Below, piece by piece: positions 28,701-36,236 of a DNA stretch of 36,236 nucleotides (the first letter of the stretch is position 1; each line of letters opens with the position of its first letter). The translations under genes and the position numbers were made by a program. The DNA is from Thermoplasmata archaeon (GTDB taxonomy: Archaea > Thermoplasmatota > Thermoplasmata > Thermoplasmatales > Thermoplasmataceae), in contig JAKAQT010000002.1 of assembly GCA_021819605.1 (NCBI GenBank), positions 1-36,236 of the forward strand. The letters are read 5' to 3'. Under the pieces are notes generated by a model. It searched no databases and was not told where the DNA came from. It was given only the letters and a program-made list of their open reading frames with translations.

Positions 28701-31700
28701 ATACCATTGTTTGTGGCGGCTGATAGTGACATTCCCGTTACAGGTTTTCCAGCAACTGTTGTGTTGACGAAGGCCACATCAAATGGTACCTGAATGTTAT
28801 ACACAACATTGCTTCCCAGCGTAACGTTAACCATTTCCACGTTTGCGAAATAATGTCCGCCAGTATACAGGCTTGCTTCATATGAAAGCGGAGGCACATC
28901 TTTCAATGACCAGCTTCCATCCTTCATGGTAAGGTTGTAGGTCAGGTTGTACGTGGAGTTGCGTAAAATTACATTGCCATTGTTTATTGGAGTCGAAATT
29001 ATGGCTTTGCTTCCGCCGTTTGTTACATTAGTCACCTGCTGGTAAGAATAATGGGCAGATCCTGAAACGGTGCTTGATGAGACATTAAGGTTCTCGGTGA
29101 AATAATAATCTGGAAGGCCTGTTGTAGAGTTATAGCCGGTTGTGGTTCTTTCCGCCTGGCTGTTGGAGACTGTTATTGCCCGATCTCCCACGCTGTTAGA
29201 ACCTATGAGATATTGCTGGTTCAGAGTGCCAGTAGAATAAATAAGTGTATCGTTACCTGGAACGGCCATTAATGAATAATCACCCTTGCTGTTTGTTAGA
29301 ACCGTCTGATGAGGTATGCCATACTGATCGAAAATAGTCACCCGTACGTCCGGAACTGGAGCACCATCGGGAGTGGTTACCTTGCCCTGCACTATGGCCC
29401 CCGGGAAATATTTAACTATTGGATCACTGTATGAGAGCATCTGCGACGCTGATGAAAACATGATTACAGTACCATTGTTTTCCTTCTGTAGCTTGTATGC
29501 CTCCTGAAGTGGTATTTCCTTGAAATCATTGGGATGTGCCTGATAGTTCTTGTATGGGTTGTAAAGGCTGTTCTCGTAGACTATCTCGAAGTTGCTCATA
29601 TTCCACGCCGGCATAACCGTATCAGTGGACTGCCCGTAATCAACACCGGGAATTCCATTTGTCTGGCTAACGGCGGACGGAGGATATCCTATTGTGAATC
29701 TGTAAATGGAAGTGTTGTAAAACTGCGGGGTGTACTGGATGTTATATGAAATCGGTATGGCCGTTGCAGACAGGTTGTTGAGTGGGAAAGTCCCGTTTGT
29801 TGTGGTCGCGTAAACATTGTAGTATTCTGTGGGAATAACCTCGCCGCCGGTAGATGTGTAAGATGGGGTGTATGTGAGGTAAGCTGGGGCATAAAATATG
29901 CCAGGATTTGTTGCCGAGCTCGGGAACAGATTGTGATCGATCTGAATGTACCCAATTTTGTAGCCTGTTTCCTGTTCTACACTCTGATACAGGTTAACAA
30001 GAGTGGTTGTTGGGAAATTGTACGATAAGTTGCCCTTCATAAAGGCGTAATAAACGTTGGCAGAAGTTATGGAGCTAATGTACTGTCCATAAACTGCAGG
30101 GCTGGAAAGAACCGTCTGAGTGAACGCCCCCGGGTTCTTGGATGCATTAAGGATAATCTTGTACTCATTTACTCCAAGTGCTGAAATCAGGGTGTTAGTG
30201 ATGTTGCTGCTGAAATGGTCACCGTTCTGCTGGAAGTTAGCCTGGAGATCAATGGCTATGAAAAGGGCAATATCCTGGCTCTGATTCTGTGCCATTAGCA
30301 ATTCGCCCGCTTGCGGTATCCCCTGCTGGAAGTCATCTGCTACTGTGGGATGCTGTCCCTGATAAAGTTCCTGGAAACCATAATCCCACCAACTTACATA
30401 GGCAGGCTTTTCCGTTAATGGAAGATTGGTATCCTGGCTTGACAGCCATGCCAGAGAGAGCGCAATTGGCTGAGTTGCATTATCTATTGGCACCCCAAGT
30501 GCCCCAGCAAATGAGACTGTTGTATTATTGGTTCCCTTCAAAAAGGCTGGAATTGCGCTACCCAGTTGTGTGTTAACCTGTGTAGCAGAGTTGGCTGGAA
30601 CTGAAGCAGAAACCATTGAAAGCCCTGACGGAACAAGAAGCACCAGTGCAATGACCACTACGAATGCTGCCTGCACCCATTTTATATTTCCCTTAATTGA
30701 CTTCCGCACAGAGCCGTATCCAACGTTCTTCCTATTTTTCAGGTCATCTATCCTGGCCATCTTTGCAAAATACATTATTATGGCTCCACCCAGAATGGCG
30801 TAGGCAGGGGCCGCAGTTATGTTAAAACGCGCGGCAGCAAAGCTCATGTAAATTGAAACAAGTGAAAATACCATTATGAAGAGCACTTCTTCTTTACGCT
30901 CTTTCAGGTAGAGATAAACCACATAAATCATACCTGCAATTCCAAAGATGAACTGGGCAACCCCAAATCCTGAGATATACGATCCCAGTGCCGGTGCCTG
31001 AGCCTCTGCTATGGTGGAATAAACTCTTGTCTTGATGAAATAGCCGTCACCACTTATGAGTGTGTGGAACAGAGATGGAGCGAAAAAGTCCATACCAAGT
31101 ATTCCCACTGCTGAAACTACTATCAAAATGGGAATAATGAGTATCCAGGGTCTTCTCCCAATTATGTTTATAACTGCCGAGAATAGTATGATGAGTATCC
31201 CGATCAGCAATTCAGCGTTGTACCATCCGGGGCCTTCTCCGATAGCCTGGTAATAATAGGCCCCCATCGCAAAACCAAGTATGATAAAAAGAGCAAAATA
31301 GAATGTAATGTATCCGGTTGGTCTCTTAAGAATAAGGTTAGCTATGAGCTGGATTACTATGTATATCAGTATAATTGCTTCAATATAGGCATAACCCTGC
31401 CAGGCAAGCATCAGGCCCCCAAGCGAAGCGCCCGCCAGCAAGGCGTACGTGGTTGATTTTCTGTTTTCATGGTAAAAATCCCTGAGTCTGGACGGAAGTG
31501 TCCTGAAATCTTTCAGATTTTCCAGTATTCTTCCCTTTCCGGAATATTTTATAGCCATGGCAAAGAAGTATATTGTGAAAAACGCAAAAATGAGCTCAGG
31601 AGTATGCATCCTGCCACCTGAGAGTATTCCAGCTGAAAGGTTGCTTGGCATGAGTGTATACAGGAACGCAGATATGTAACCCGCCCTCTTACCGAAAAGT

Positions 31701-32131
31701 TCCTTGGTGACGAGGTAAACAGGGATTATGAGAAGTGCACCGAATACTGCATCGAATTCCTCGAAAGCGTAGAAAGCAGCCATCTTTGCCCCAAATATTG
31801 GGGAGAGCACCTCAGCTACAAAGACTAGCATCACGTGGAAGAATGGATTCCTTGGATTGGTTGAACCGAATGGAAAGTTCAGTGCCGGGTCGTGAACAAG
31901 CCAGTGTCCGGTGGAAAGAAAATGGAGTATCAAGTAAAAGTTATAGTAGGGATCGCTTCCTCCTGATGTTGGAAGGGTACTGATCCCACCGCCATTGACA
32001 AATGTTAGTCCCCAGGCAAAATAGTTGGCAAAGAAGAGATAGAATACAAACAGTATTCCAACGACCAGAAAGTCGGTGTGCTTTGCCACCCTTGCCCTTA
32101 AAGTGATATTCTGTTCCAGCTGATTTTCCAT
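25766..32131 (-). CDS. aglB: AglB/STT3-type oligosaccharyltransferase with a very large C-terminal extracellular extension (2121 aa)
   Basis: Multi-TM N-terminus with GSDPYYNFYLI, archaeal TIxE-type TIAEAQAP and catalytic WWDYG (aa 581-585, 30377-30391). From about aa 905: CarboxypepD_reg-like repeats, then NEW3-like domain, C-terminal TM SLIIGLVVIAVAVVAGVFVAGYRGRKK. Confidence 0.92.
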   Translation of the reverse strand: MENQLEQNITLRARVAKHTDFLVVGILFVFYLFFANYFAWGLTFVNGGGISTLPTSGGSDPYYNFYLILHFLSTGHWLVHDPALNFPFGSTNPRNPFFHVMLVFVAEVLSPIFGAKMAAFYAFEEFDAVFGALLIIPVYLVTKELFGKRAGYISAFLYTLMPSNLSAGILSGGRMHTPELIFAFFTIYFFAMAIKYSGKGRILENLKDFRTLPSRLRDFYHENRKSTTYALLAGASLGGLMLAWQGYAYIEAIILIYIVIQLIANLILKRPTGYITFYFALFIILGFAMGAYYYQAIGEGPGWYNAELLIGILIILFSAVINIIGRRPWILIIPILIVVSAVGILGMDFFAPSLFHTLISGDGYFIKTRVYSTIAEAQAPALGSYISGFGVAQFIFGIAGMIYVVYLYLKERKEEVLFIMVFSLVSIYMSFAAARFNITAAPAYAILGGAIIMYFAKMARIDDLKNRKNVGYGSVRKSIKGNIKWVQAAFVVVIALVLLVPSGLSMVSASVPANSATQVNTQLGSAIPAFLKGTNNTTVSFAGALGVPIDNATQPIALSLAWLSSQDTNLPLTEKPAYVSWWDYGFQELYQGQHPTVADDFQQGIPQAGELLMAQNQSQDIALFIAIDLQANFQQNGDHFSSNITNTLISALGVNEYKIILNASKNPGAFTQTVLSSPAVYGQYISSITSANVYYAFMKGNLSYNFPTTTLVNLYQSVEQETGYKIGYIQIDHNLFPSSATNPGIFYAPAYLTYTPSYTSTGGEVIPTEYYNVYATTTNGTFPLNNLSATAIPISYNIQYTPQFYNTSIYRFTIGYPPSAVSQTNGIPGVDYGQSTDTVMPAWNMSNFEIVYENSLYNPYKNYQAHPNDFKEIPLQEAYKLQKENNGTVIMFSSASQMLSYSDPIVKYFPGAIVQGKVTTPDGAPVPDVRVTIFDQYGIPHQTVLTNSKGDYSLMAVPGNDTLIYSTGTLNQQYLIGSNSVGDRAITVSNSQAERTTTGYNSTTGLPDYYFTENLNVSSSTVSGSAHYSYQQVTNVTNGGSKAIISTPINNGNVILRNSTYNLTYNLTMKDGSWSLKDVPPLSYEASLYTGGHYFANVEMVNVTLGSNVVYNIQVPFDVAFVNTTVAGKPVTGMSLSAATNNGMVWSSNVSNSTGVAKLFVTPGTYEVRVSGNFTGSYPVKVTFNNWNENTSVNLTPEPAALVSVNVAGSTGNTSVVLYHDGQLASPLSMSRLAGKTYTSLVPYGTYTLYAVSGNLSYLRTLQITTNTTMTVSLVPSGNLTITSHIHGVSAYSGYYEILSSSVLLEDQFLTNHTFTMLVPEGYYTVSGLGTYTGNTLSGMYQLNTGRSTFVNLSLQYNLSVTALPFINSNTATGYSTSSSEFSGLAVLQYDNVPISFQPIGVKGYAQLFYPSYASGMTNLNYSGAFFGNFSAKASSGTVNLPLTPRTIGFSIQVRGDNFLPSGTTVSFVGNNGVFNYTSATGFANVKLQPSVYLLNISQKNYEIVSTPAFMSVVTGMPSAVSINSSAYSDITVENSTEVFLFNSTGIAVNNIQHTPDATYTLYAFNSTRGVYLSTLKVNGNARFEPAFKAYNTVSLTNSLGVASGTYFISADNLNMSFPSGNVSLPVGTYSVSYIQHTSNNTGSYLINGTSSFDLTGNMILNLKVSQSEVYSTLRGYLAYGGSPAPYASVMLLNSTGDVIAKGNSNYLGYYSMTVPSGNYTAYILDNATGSGYFGSVTVPGFADVVYQNETLVPAFREYVTVNLGTSIINHLVTASIGTNVYAFNSSVGSVILPRGNYTFSSALSSTTEASNGTVISLSYSQSETIYVNSPGSLQISLQLVVYHAFNMKLTPPIRSILPGGTMSGNVTLTNQGNSLENITLSSGSSSWAVKFNVSGVDLKPGQSANLSMNATLTGSIPYGRENIPVLLKYAGGNTTVTVPVNIQRVSNYTVVQNISSMTNGTELYLPITIKNTGNSPIAVNLSISTNSSVGTSPADYGWSSMFVYNGTYISRNLSSNVYANITVPFGQSKVIYIVLTPSSTSNVIKSFSFELSTRGAGHYENITVSAATPSLSSVSPYPVGPGVIGNYTGDPYESLIIGLVVIAVAVVAGVFVAGYRGRKK

Positions 32132-32239
32132 TGGAGTCGTACCTGAAGAGCACTAATGGAAACAATATATAAAAAACTGATCGGAAGATCGTTCCCTGAT
32201 TTTCTTAAAGATAGAATAACAATTTTCTATATCTCGTCC

Positions 32240-33310
32240 ATGCGTATTCAGATACATTTGAACAATGAGGGACGTAAAACTGCCAGGGCGAAAACCATCG
32301 CAAAAATATCCAGGGTAATTGTTAGGGGTGGGTCGTCCGGAGTAACGCAGTCTGAGCTAGAAAGGAAGCTTTCCATCTCCAGAAGTTACTGCTCTGAACT
32401 TGTAAAGTCTCTGGAAGCCCAAGGAAACCTAATGAGAGTTGCAAACGCAAACACATGGAGGATTTATGACAGAAAATTTTATCCAGGTCCAGTTCCGGGG
32501 CTTGTCAGAGTTGGTTTTTTAAGATCGTCTGAATATGTTCCAATTCTTTCCCACATAATAAGGGCAGCCAGAGCAATGGGATCGGAAATCATGCCAATTG
32601 AGTACGATTCAGCCATCAGGGCGCTTGAGGACCTCAGTCATGGTACATTAGAGCTATCCCTTGTACCCACTCTTCCCTCGCTGGATTTTTCTCTTATGAA
32701 CAGGAATACACTCATCCTCATGGGCGTTTCCTCCGGAGGATCAGGCATAATCACATCGGATCATAACTGCAAAGATTGCATCCTTACCTCGGAATCCTCC
32801 ACAATGATATCTCTCGTGATGGAATTCATGAAAGATTACCCCCAAACACAGGTGTTTTTAGATCCACGCTCGGGAATTGAAAACTTCGTCAATGGAAAAT
32901 GCTGCAGTATTGCCATCTGGGAACCTTTCCTGAGTGAGCTTATTTCTGATGGGAAGTATAAGTTGACCCGTACTTATCATGAGGTTCTGGGTGGCTTCCC
33001 ATGCTGTGCCCTTTCGTCAAATATAGAGTTCACCGAAAGGGAAGTTGCAATGGTTCATCTCATCCTCAGGGGATACGTGTCAGACCCCTTAGCACTGAGG
33101 AACACTGATGACTGGTTAAGGTCAGTTGGATACATTGCTAGGGCCACCAGGTGCAGTAGGGAACTCATTGAAAAATCCCTTGCAAGCTATAACTTCAAAG
33201 ATACAACCATCGACCACGATGAAGTCCGAAGGCTTGGGATAAGGATGTCTTCTTCCCAATCTGATAAGATATTTTACAAATTTTCGGGATACTCTGGAAC
33301 TACCCAGTAA
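32240..33310 (+). CDS. wHTH plus type-2 periplasmic-binding-like (NMT1/SsuA-like) domain, putative cytosolic one-component regulator
   Basis: N-terminal HTH (VTQSELERKLSISRSYCSELVKSLEAQGNLMRV) then SBP-like region GLVRVGFLRSSEYVPILSHIIRAARAMGSEIMPIEYDSAIRALEDLSHGTLELSLVPTLP... No signal peptide or TM. Start at ATG 32240 likely; listed start is 32156. Confidence 0.65.
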   Translation: MRIQIHLNNEGRKTARAKTIAKISRVIVRGGSSGVTQSELERKLSISRSYCSELVKSLEAQGNLMRVANANTWRIYDRKFYPGPVPGLVRVGFLRSSEYVPILSHIIRAARAMGSEIMPIEYDSAIRALEDLSHGTLELSLVPTLPSLDFSLMNRNTLILMGVSSGGSGIITSDHNCKDCILTSESSTMISLVMEFMKDYPQTQVFLDPRSGIENFVNGKCCSIAIWEPFLSELISDGKYKLTRTYHEVLGGFPCCALSSNIEFTEREVAMVHLILRGYVSDPLALRNTDDWLRSVGYIARATRCSRELIEKSLASYNFKDTTIDHDEVRRLGIRMSSSQSDKIFYKFSGYSGTTQ

Positions 33311-34925
33311 GAGCACTAATATCTATCTCAAAGACAGATACTGGATTTGCCAGATCAAATTTCAGCAGACTTGCTGGATTTATTTCGCCAATAATCCCTG
33401 CTTTTTTTCCATTAATAACTATTGTTCCGGATCTTCCCTGAATGAATTCTTCACTATCTGCCGGAAGTATGGTTTCAATAGACTGGCCAAACCTTTGCAG
33501 AAGCGCCTCAAGGGGTTGTTTTATGTCCGAGAAACCGGATCGCGGAGAAATCATTGCAAAGCAGAGTGAAGTTTTCTGAATCCCGTTAACGATTACATCG
33601 CCAATCTCGAATACTTTCTGGGGCAGTGATCGCCTCTTGTTTATTCTGAAAAATTCCAGAATGTTCAGGCGCAGCCTGTCCCTGACTATGCTGAAGTCGA
33701 GACTTTTGGGATTGTGCACAACAATGCCATCTTCCCTGTGAACCCCATCATAGAAGGAAGATGATGTCACCACGAACGTCATCACCTCCTGGTGTCCGAG
33801 TCCAATTGAAATTTCGCGTATCCTATCTCTCAACACTGTATCTGGCCGGCTGCTTCCAATCACGTCGAGAACGGGGACAACCGGGACAACGTTGTCATAG
33901 CCTATTGCCTTTGCAATGTCCTCAATGATGTCCATTTCTCCCATCACATCAGTCCTGTTTCCCGGAACAGTTACATCAATGCTTGCTTTCTGCCCAGAAG
34001 ATTCGCACTTAATGTAACCCATTTTCAGAAGGGCATTAGATATTTCTTCCTCCCGAATTTTTTCCACCCCAAGTATCCTTGCTGCCTTTGGCACATTTAT
34101 TTCAATTGATCGCCCATCCATTTTGGCAATGGAGCGGAAATCCATCCCTCCATCCTGTTTCGTAACGAGTATTGAAAACCCAGAATTCTGCAAGAAATAC
34201 TGAAGGAGCTGCGAGGCCTGAGCCACTGACCTTGAATCAGTGCCCGTGATGTCCACAAAGAAATGGCCTGTGTCCTCACTGACTCTTGAAACATCTCCGT
34301 TGATTACTGGTGGCATTGAGAGTACCCTGTCCTTTGAGTCCATGATAACTGGAACATGTCTGGTGTCCGTGAGGAGCTTTGAATATTCAATTCCCTTTGG
34401 GTGCTGGCTTAGTATCTCATGAACAGACATCTCTGCGGAACTGTCATAAGGGGTGAACCTGAGCTTCTCCGAATCCAGGGATACGTACCGAAGAGGAGGA
34501 ACTACCCGCTTCATGTCATGGAGTCCTATTGACACCTTGGTTCGGTTCTTGCCAATGCTCTGGTGAACCCGCTCCTGAAAGTCTATAAGGTCCCTGAAGC
34601 GATTTCCAATGGCTGTCCCTACAGCCTCAAAGGATGTTACAAATGGTCTCAGTTTAATGGCTTCGTCGGATACTGAAAAGACAACTTTGCCATTTATGTA
34701 ATTAATGGGTCCAATCCTCTTTCCGTCATAATAGCAAGAAATAGCAGACTGAAGTGTGGTGAAGGAAAAAAGGTCTGGTCTATCTGGATTGAATTCAACT
34801 TTTATTTCACTACCATCTCTTTCAAAAGTATATCCAATTATTCCAGAGAAATCCCATATCCTCCCGATGAGGTCGTTTCCGAAAGTTTCGATTATGAACT
34901 TCTCTTCAGCCCGTATTACTACCAT
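33300..34925 (-). CDS. pheT: Phenylalanyl-tRNA synthetase beta subunit
   Basis: EVKFEFNPDRPDLFS-like segment (IKVEFNPDRPDLFSFTTLQSA), SIGLHDMKRV, VTVPGNRTDVMGEMDIIEDIAKAIGYDNV, GHQEVMTFVVTS. Confidence 0.95.
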   Translation of the reverse strand: MVVIRAEEKFIIETFGNDLIGRIWDFSGIIGYTFERDGSEIKVEFNPDRPDLFSFTTLQSAISCYYDGKRIGPINYINGKVVFSVSDEAIKLRPFVTSFEAVGTAIGNRFRDLIDFQERVHQSIGKNRTKVSIGLHDMKRVVPPLRYVSLDSEKLRFTPYDSSAEMSVHEILSQHPKGIEYSKLLTDTRHVPVIMDSKDRVLSMPPVINGDVSRVSEDTGHFFVDITGTDSRSVAQASQLLQYFLQNSGFSILVTKQDGGMDFRSIAKMDGRSIEINVPKAARILGVEKIREEEISNALLKMGYIKCESSGQKASIDVTVPGNRTDVMGEMDIIEDIAKAIGYDNVVPVVPVLDVIGSSRPDTVLRDRIREISIGLGHQEVMTFVVTSSSFYDGVHREDGIVVHNPKSLDFSIVRDRLRLNILEFFRINKRRSLPQKVFEIGDVIVNGIQKTSLCFAMISPRSGFSDIKQPLEALLQRFGQSIETILPADSEEFIQGRSGTIVINGKKAGIIGEINPASLLKFDLANPVSVFEIDISALTG

Positions 34926-34949
34926 TGGCTTTCATGATGCTCAGGAATA

Positions 34950-35306
34950 TTATTTAATGTTCTCTTCCTTGGAAATTTCCTTGATCTCCTTGCTTATCCT
35001 GCTGAGAGTATAGTCCCTGAGAATCACCCGAATGAGATCGTCCAGAGAAATTGCCGACCCCTGGTTTAAGTCGGATTCAAGGTCCTGCATTACCTTCTTT
35101 GGCAGCACAAGGTCTATCTTTGCCGTTGGCCCCTTTCTGTAATTCCTCTCTATAAATTCATCGATTGCCCTTCTTACTATATCGGATACCGTTTCATACT
35201 GGAAATTTTCGACCAATTCTTCAAGCTGGTTCATGGTATCCTTGGACACCCTTACTGTAATTCTGTACGGTACCGACAATGATCTCACCTTAGATGCATG
35301 ATTCAA
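34950..35306 (-). CDS. Tandem ribbon-helix-helix (RHH/CopG-like) regulator
   Basis: First RHH: YRITVRVSKDTMNQLEELVENFQYETVSDIVRRAIDEFIERN; second: AKIDLVLPKKVMQDLESDLNQGSAISLDDLIRVILRDYTL. Listed start codon is TTG; GTG at 35288 possible. Confidence 0.75.
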   Translation of the reverse strand: MNHASKVRSLSVPYRITVRVSKDTMNQLEELVENFQYETVSDIVRRAIDEFIERNYRKGPTAKIDLVLPKKVMQDLESDLNQGSAISLDDLIRVILRDYTLSRISKEIKEISKEENIK

Positions 35307-35389
35307 TCAGGCATGGAATACCATTTTGATCATACAATCGTCTGACAATTTAAATATATCATATAAAGTTATCTATGACAGGATATTGC

Positions 35390-35527
35390 ATGGATTCCTT
35401 GCTCAGTTCCAACATTTGCAACTTTTTTCGTTTTTATGAGTGCAAAGATATGCCCTATTCCAGAATTTCAACCTGTTATGGTAAGTCTCACTTAATTTGG
35501 GCGAGAATAGGCACCCGCATATGTTAA
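35390..35527 (+). CDS. Candidate 45-aa small ORF with four Cys (MDSLLSSNICNFFRFYECKDMPYSRISTCYGKSHLIWARIGTRIC)
   Basis: ATG lies about 25 nt downstream of ATATAAAG (35361-35368), consistent with a leaderless transcript. No homology support. Confidence 0.25.
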   Translation: MDSLLSSNICNFFRFYECKDMPYSRISTCYGKSHLIWARIGTRIC

Positions 35528-35551
35528 ATAGAATTCTGAAGATAACAGGTT

Positions 35552-36076
35552 ATGGCAATTTCCATAGGAAAACAATGCTTTATAGCAACTTCGGCAACAC
35601 TGATTGGCGATGTTACAGTAGGAGATAACGTGGCCATAATGGACAATGCTGTTCTCAGGGGTGACCAGAACAGAATCATTATTGGTGACAACTCAAATAT
35701 ACAGGATAACGTGACTGTGCATACCGATGATGATTATCCCACAACCATAGGCAGACATGTGTCGGTAGGCCATAACGCAATTGTCCATGGTTCCACAGTT
35801 GAGGACTACGTCATAGTGGGAATGGGCGCCATCACACTCAATGGTTCGCGAATAGGAAGCGGAAGCGTAATAGCTGCCGGTTCGGTTGTAACCCAGAATT
35901 TCTCTGTTCCTGAAAAATCTCTGGTGGCAGGTATACCTGGGGCCGTGAAGAGGAGCAATGATTCCTCACTCCTTGAATACGCAAGGCTCAATGCCCTTGC
36001 CTATTCCAATCTGAGGGAGGGATATCTCCAGGGGAAATATGAGATAATACGTGGATCAGAACTCAAGCAACATTAG
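35552..36076 (+). CDS. Gamma-class carbonic anhydrase-like left-handed beta-helix protein
   Basis: Hexapeptide repeats; IMDNAVLRGDQNRIIIGDNSNIQDNVTVHTD, VSVGHNAIVHGSTVEDYVIVGMGAI, GSVIAAGSVV, LVAGIPGAVKR. His residues placed as in gamma-CA. Confidence 0.9.
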   Translation: MAISIGKQCFIATSATLIGDVTVGDNVAIMDNAVLRGDQNRIIIGDNSNIQDNVTVHTDDDYPTTIGRHVSVGHNAIVHGSTVEDYVIVGMGAITLNGSRIGSGSVIAAGSVVTQNFSVPEKSLVAGIPGAVKRSNDSSLLEYARLNALAYSNLREGYLQGKYEIIRGSELKQH

Positions 36077-36167
36077 ATAGGCCATATAGTCACCACTTTT
36101 ACATACATAAATACTGATTCCATAAGATATTGTATTTTGTGCAAAAAATGCCTATTAGAACTCAGAG

Positions 36168-36184
36168 CCTCAGCACTGTTGAGG
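36168..36184 (+). promoter_or_regulatory. Hairpin CCTCA-GCACTGT-TGAGG that would sequester the SD-like GAGGTG (36181-36186)
   Basis: Perfect 5-bp inverted repeat overlapping the SD placed 4 nt before ATG 36191. Confidence 0.35.
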
Positions 36185-36190
36185 TGTCTA

Positions 36191-36236
36191 ATGAATAGAG
36201 CACTATATAGGGGAGCTAAAAAGCTCCAGAAAGTAT
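36191..36236 (+). CDS. Possible 5' end of a new gene running off the window (MNRALYRGAKKLQKV...)
   Basis: ATG preceded by SD-like GAGGTG; open to window end. Only 15 codons visible. Confidence 0.35.
   Translation, partial: MNRALYRGAKKLQKV

Noticed and set aside
25766-30000. Possibility that the aglB extension contains exact DNA tandem repeats or is a collapsed repeat artefact
   Set aside because: The protein repeats are divergent, and no long exact DNA repeat was visible by eye, so an artefact seems unlikely, though a dot-plot would settle it.
1-36236. Search by eye for tRNA/rRNA genes, CRISPR arrays, intact IS elements or phage modules
   Set aside because: No cloverleaf-like segment, regular repeat-spacer pattern, transposase or phage structural gene was recognised; intergenic gaps are short and occupied by promoter-like AT-rich sequence.

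Overview
The window is chromosomal DNA from an archaeon, most likely a Thermoplasmatales relative (inferred from gene content; no database search was run). It is densely packed with housekeeping genes. Content, left to right: the 3' part of aCPSF1/FttA; an ornithine cyclodeaminase-family gene; transaldolase and split transketolase downstream of ftsZ; a GT2 glycosyltransferase divergent from an NAD-dependent epimerase; an acyl-CoA synthetase; a type IV pilin-like protein; purB with a coupled wHTH gene; dph6; a peroxiredoxin; a SufR-like regulator divergent from a frameshifted MFS transporter; a UvrD/RecB-type helicase-nuclease; cobO, nep1, rpsO (uS15) and recJ-like/GAN; a SAM methyltransferase; a rhodanese; a RuvC/YqgF-like RNase H-fold protein; a 2121-aa AglB oligosaccharyltransferase with a coupled membrane-anchored partner; an HTH plus substrate-binding-domain fusion; pheT; a tandem ribbon-helix-helix protein; and a gamma-carbonic anhydrase. 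I found no tRNA, rRNA, CRISPR array or intact transposon. The best leads are: (1) the giant AglB with about 1,200 aa of extracellular beta-sandwich extension and its 4-nt-overlapping partner; (2) a Cys-rich upstream ORF with two hairpins that ends at the Shine-Dalgarno of the peroxiredoxin, plus a similar uORF and SD-sequestering hairpin at the window end; (3) a 22-aa CxxC...CC micro-ORF directly behind ftsZ; (4) an archaeal RuvC/YqgF-like protein; (5) an A9-tract frameshift in an MFS gene; (6) an HTH-SBP one-component sensor divergent from aglB. All function calls come from reading motifs by eye.
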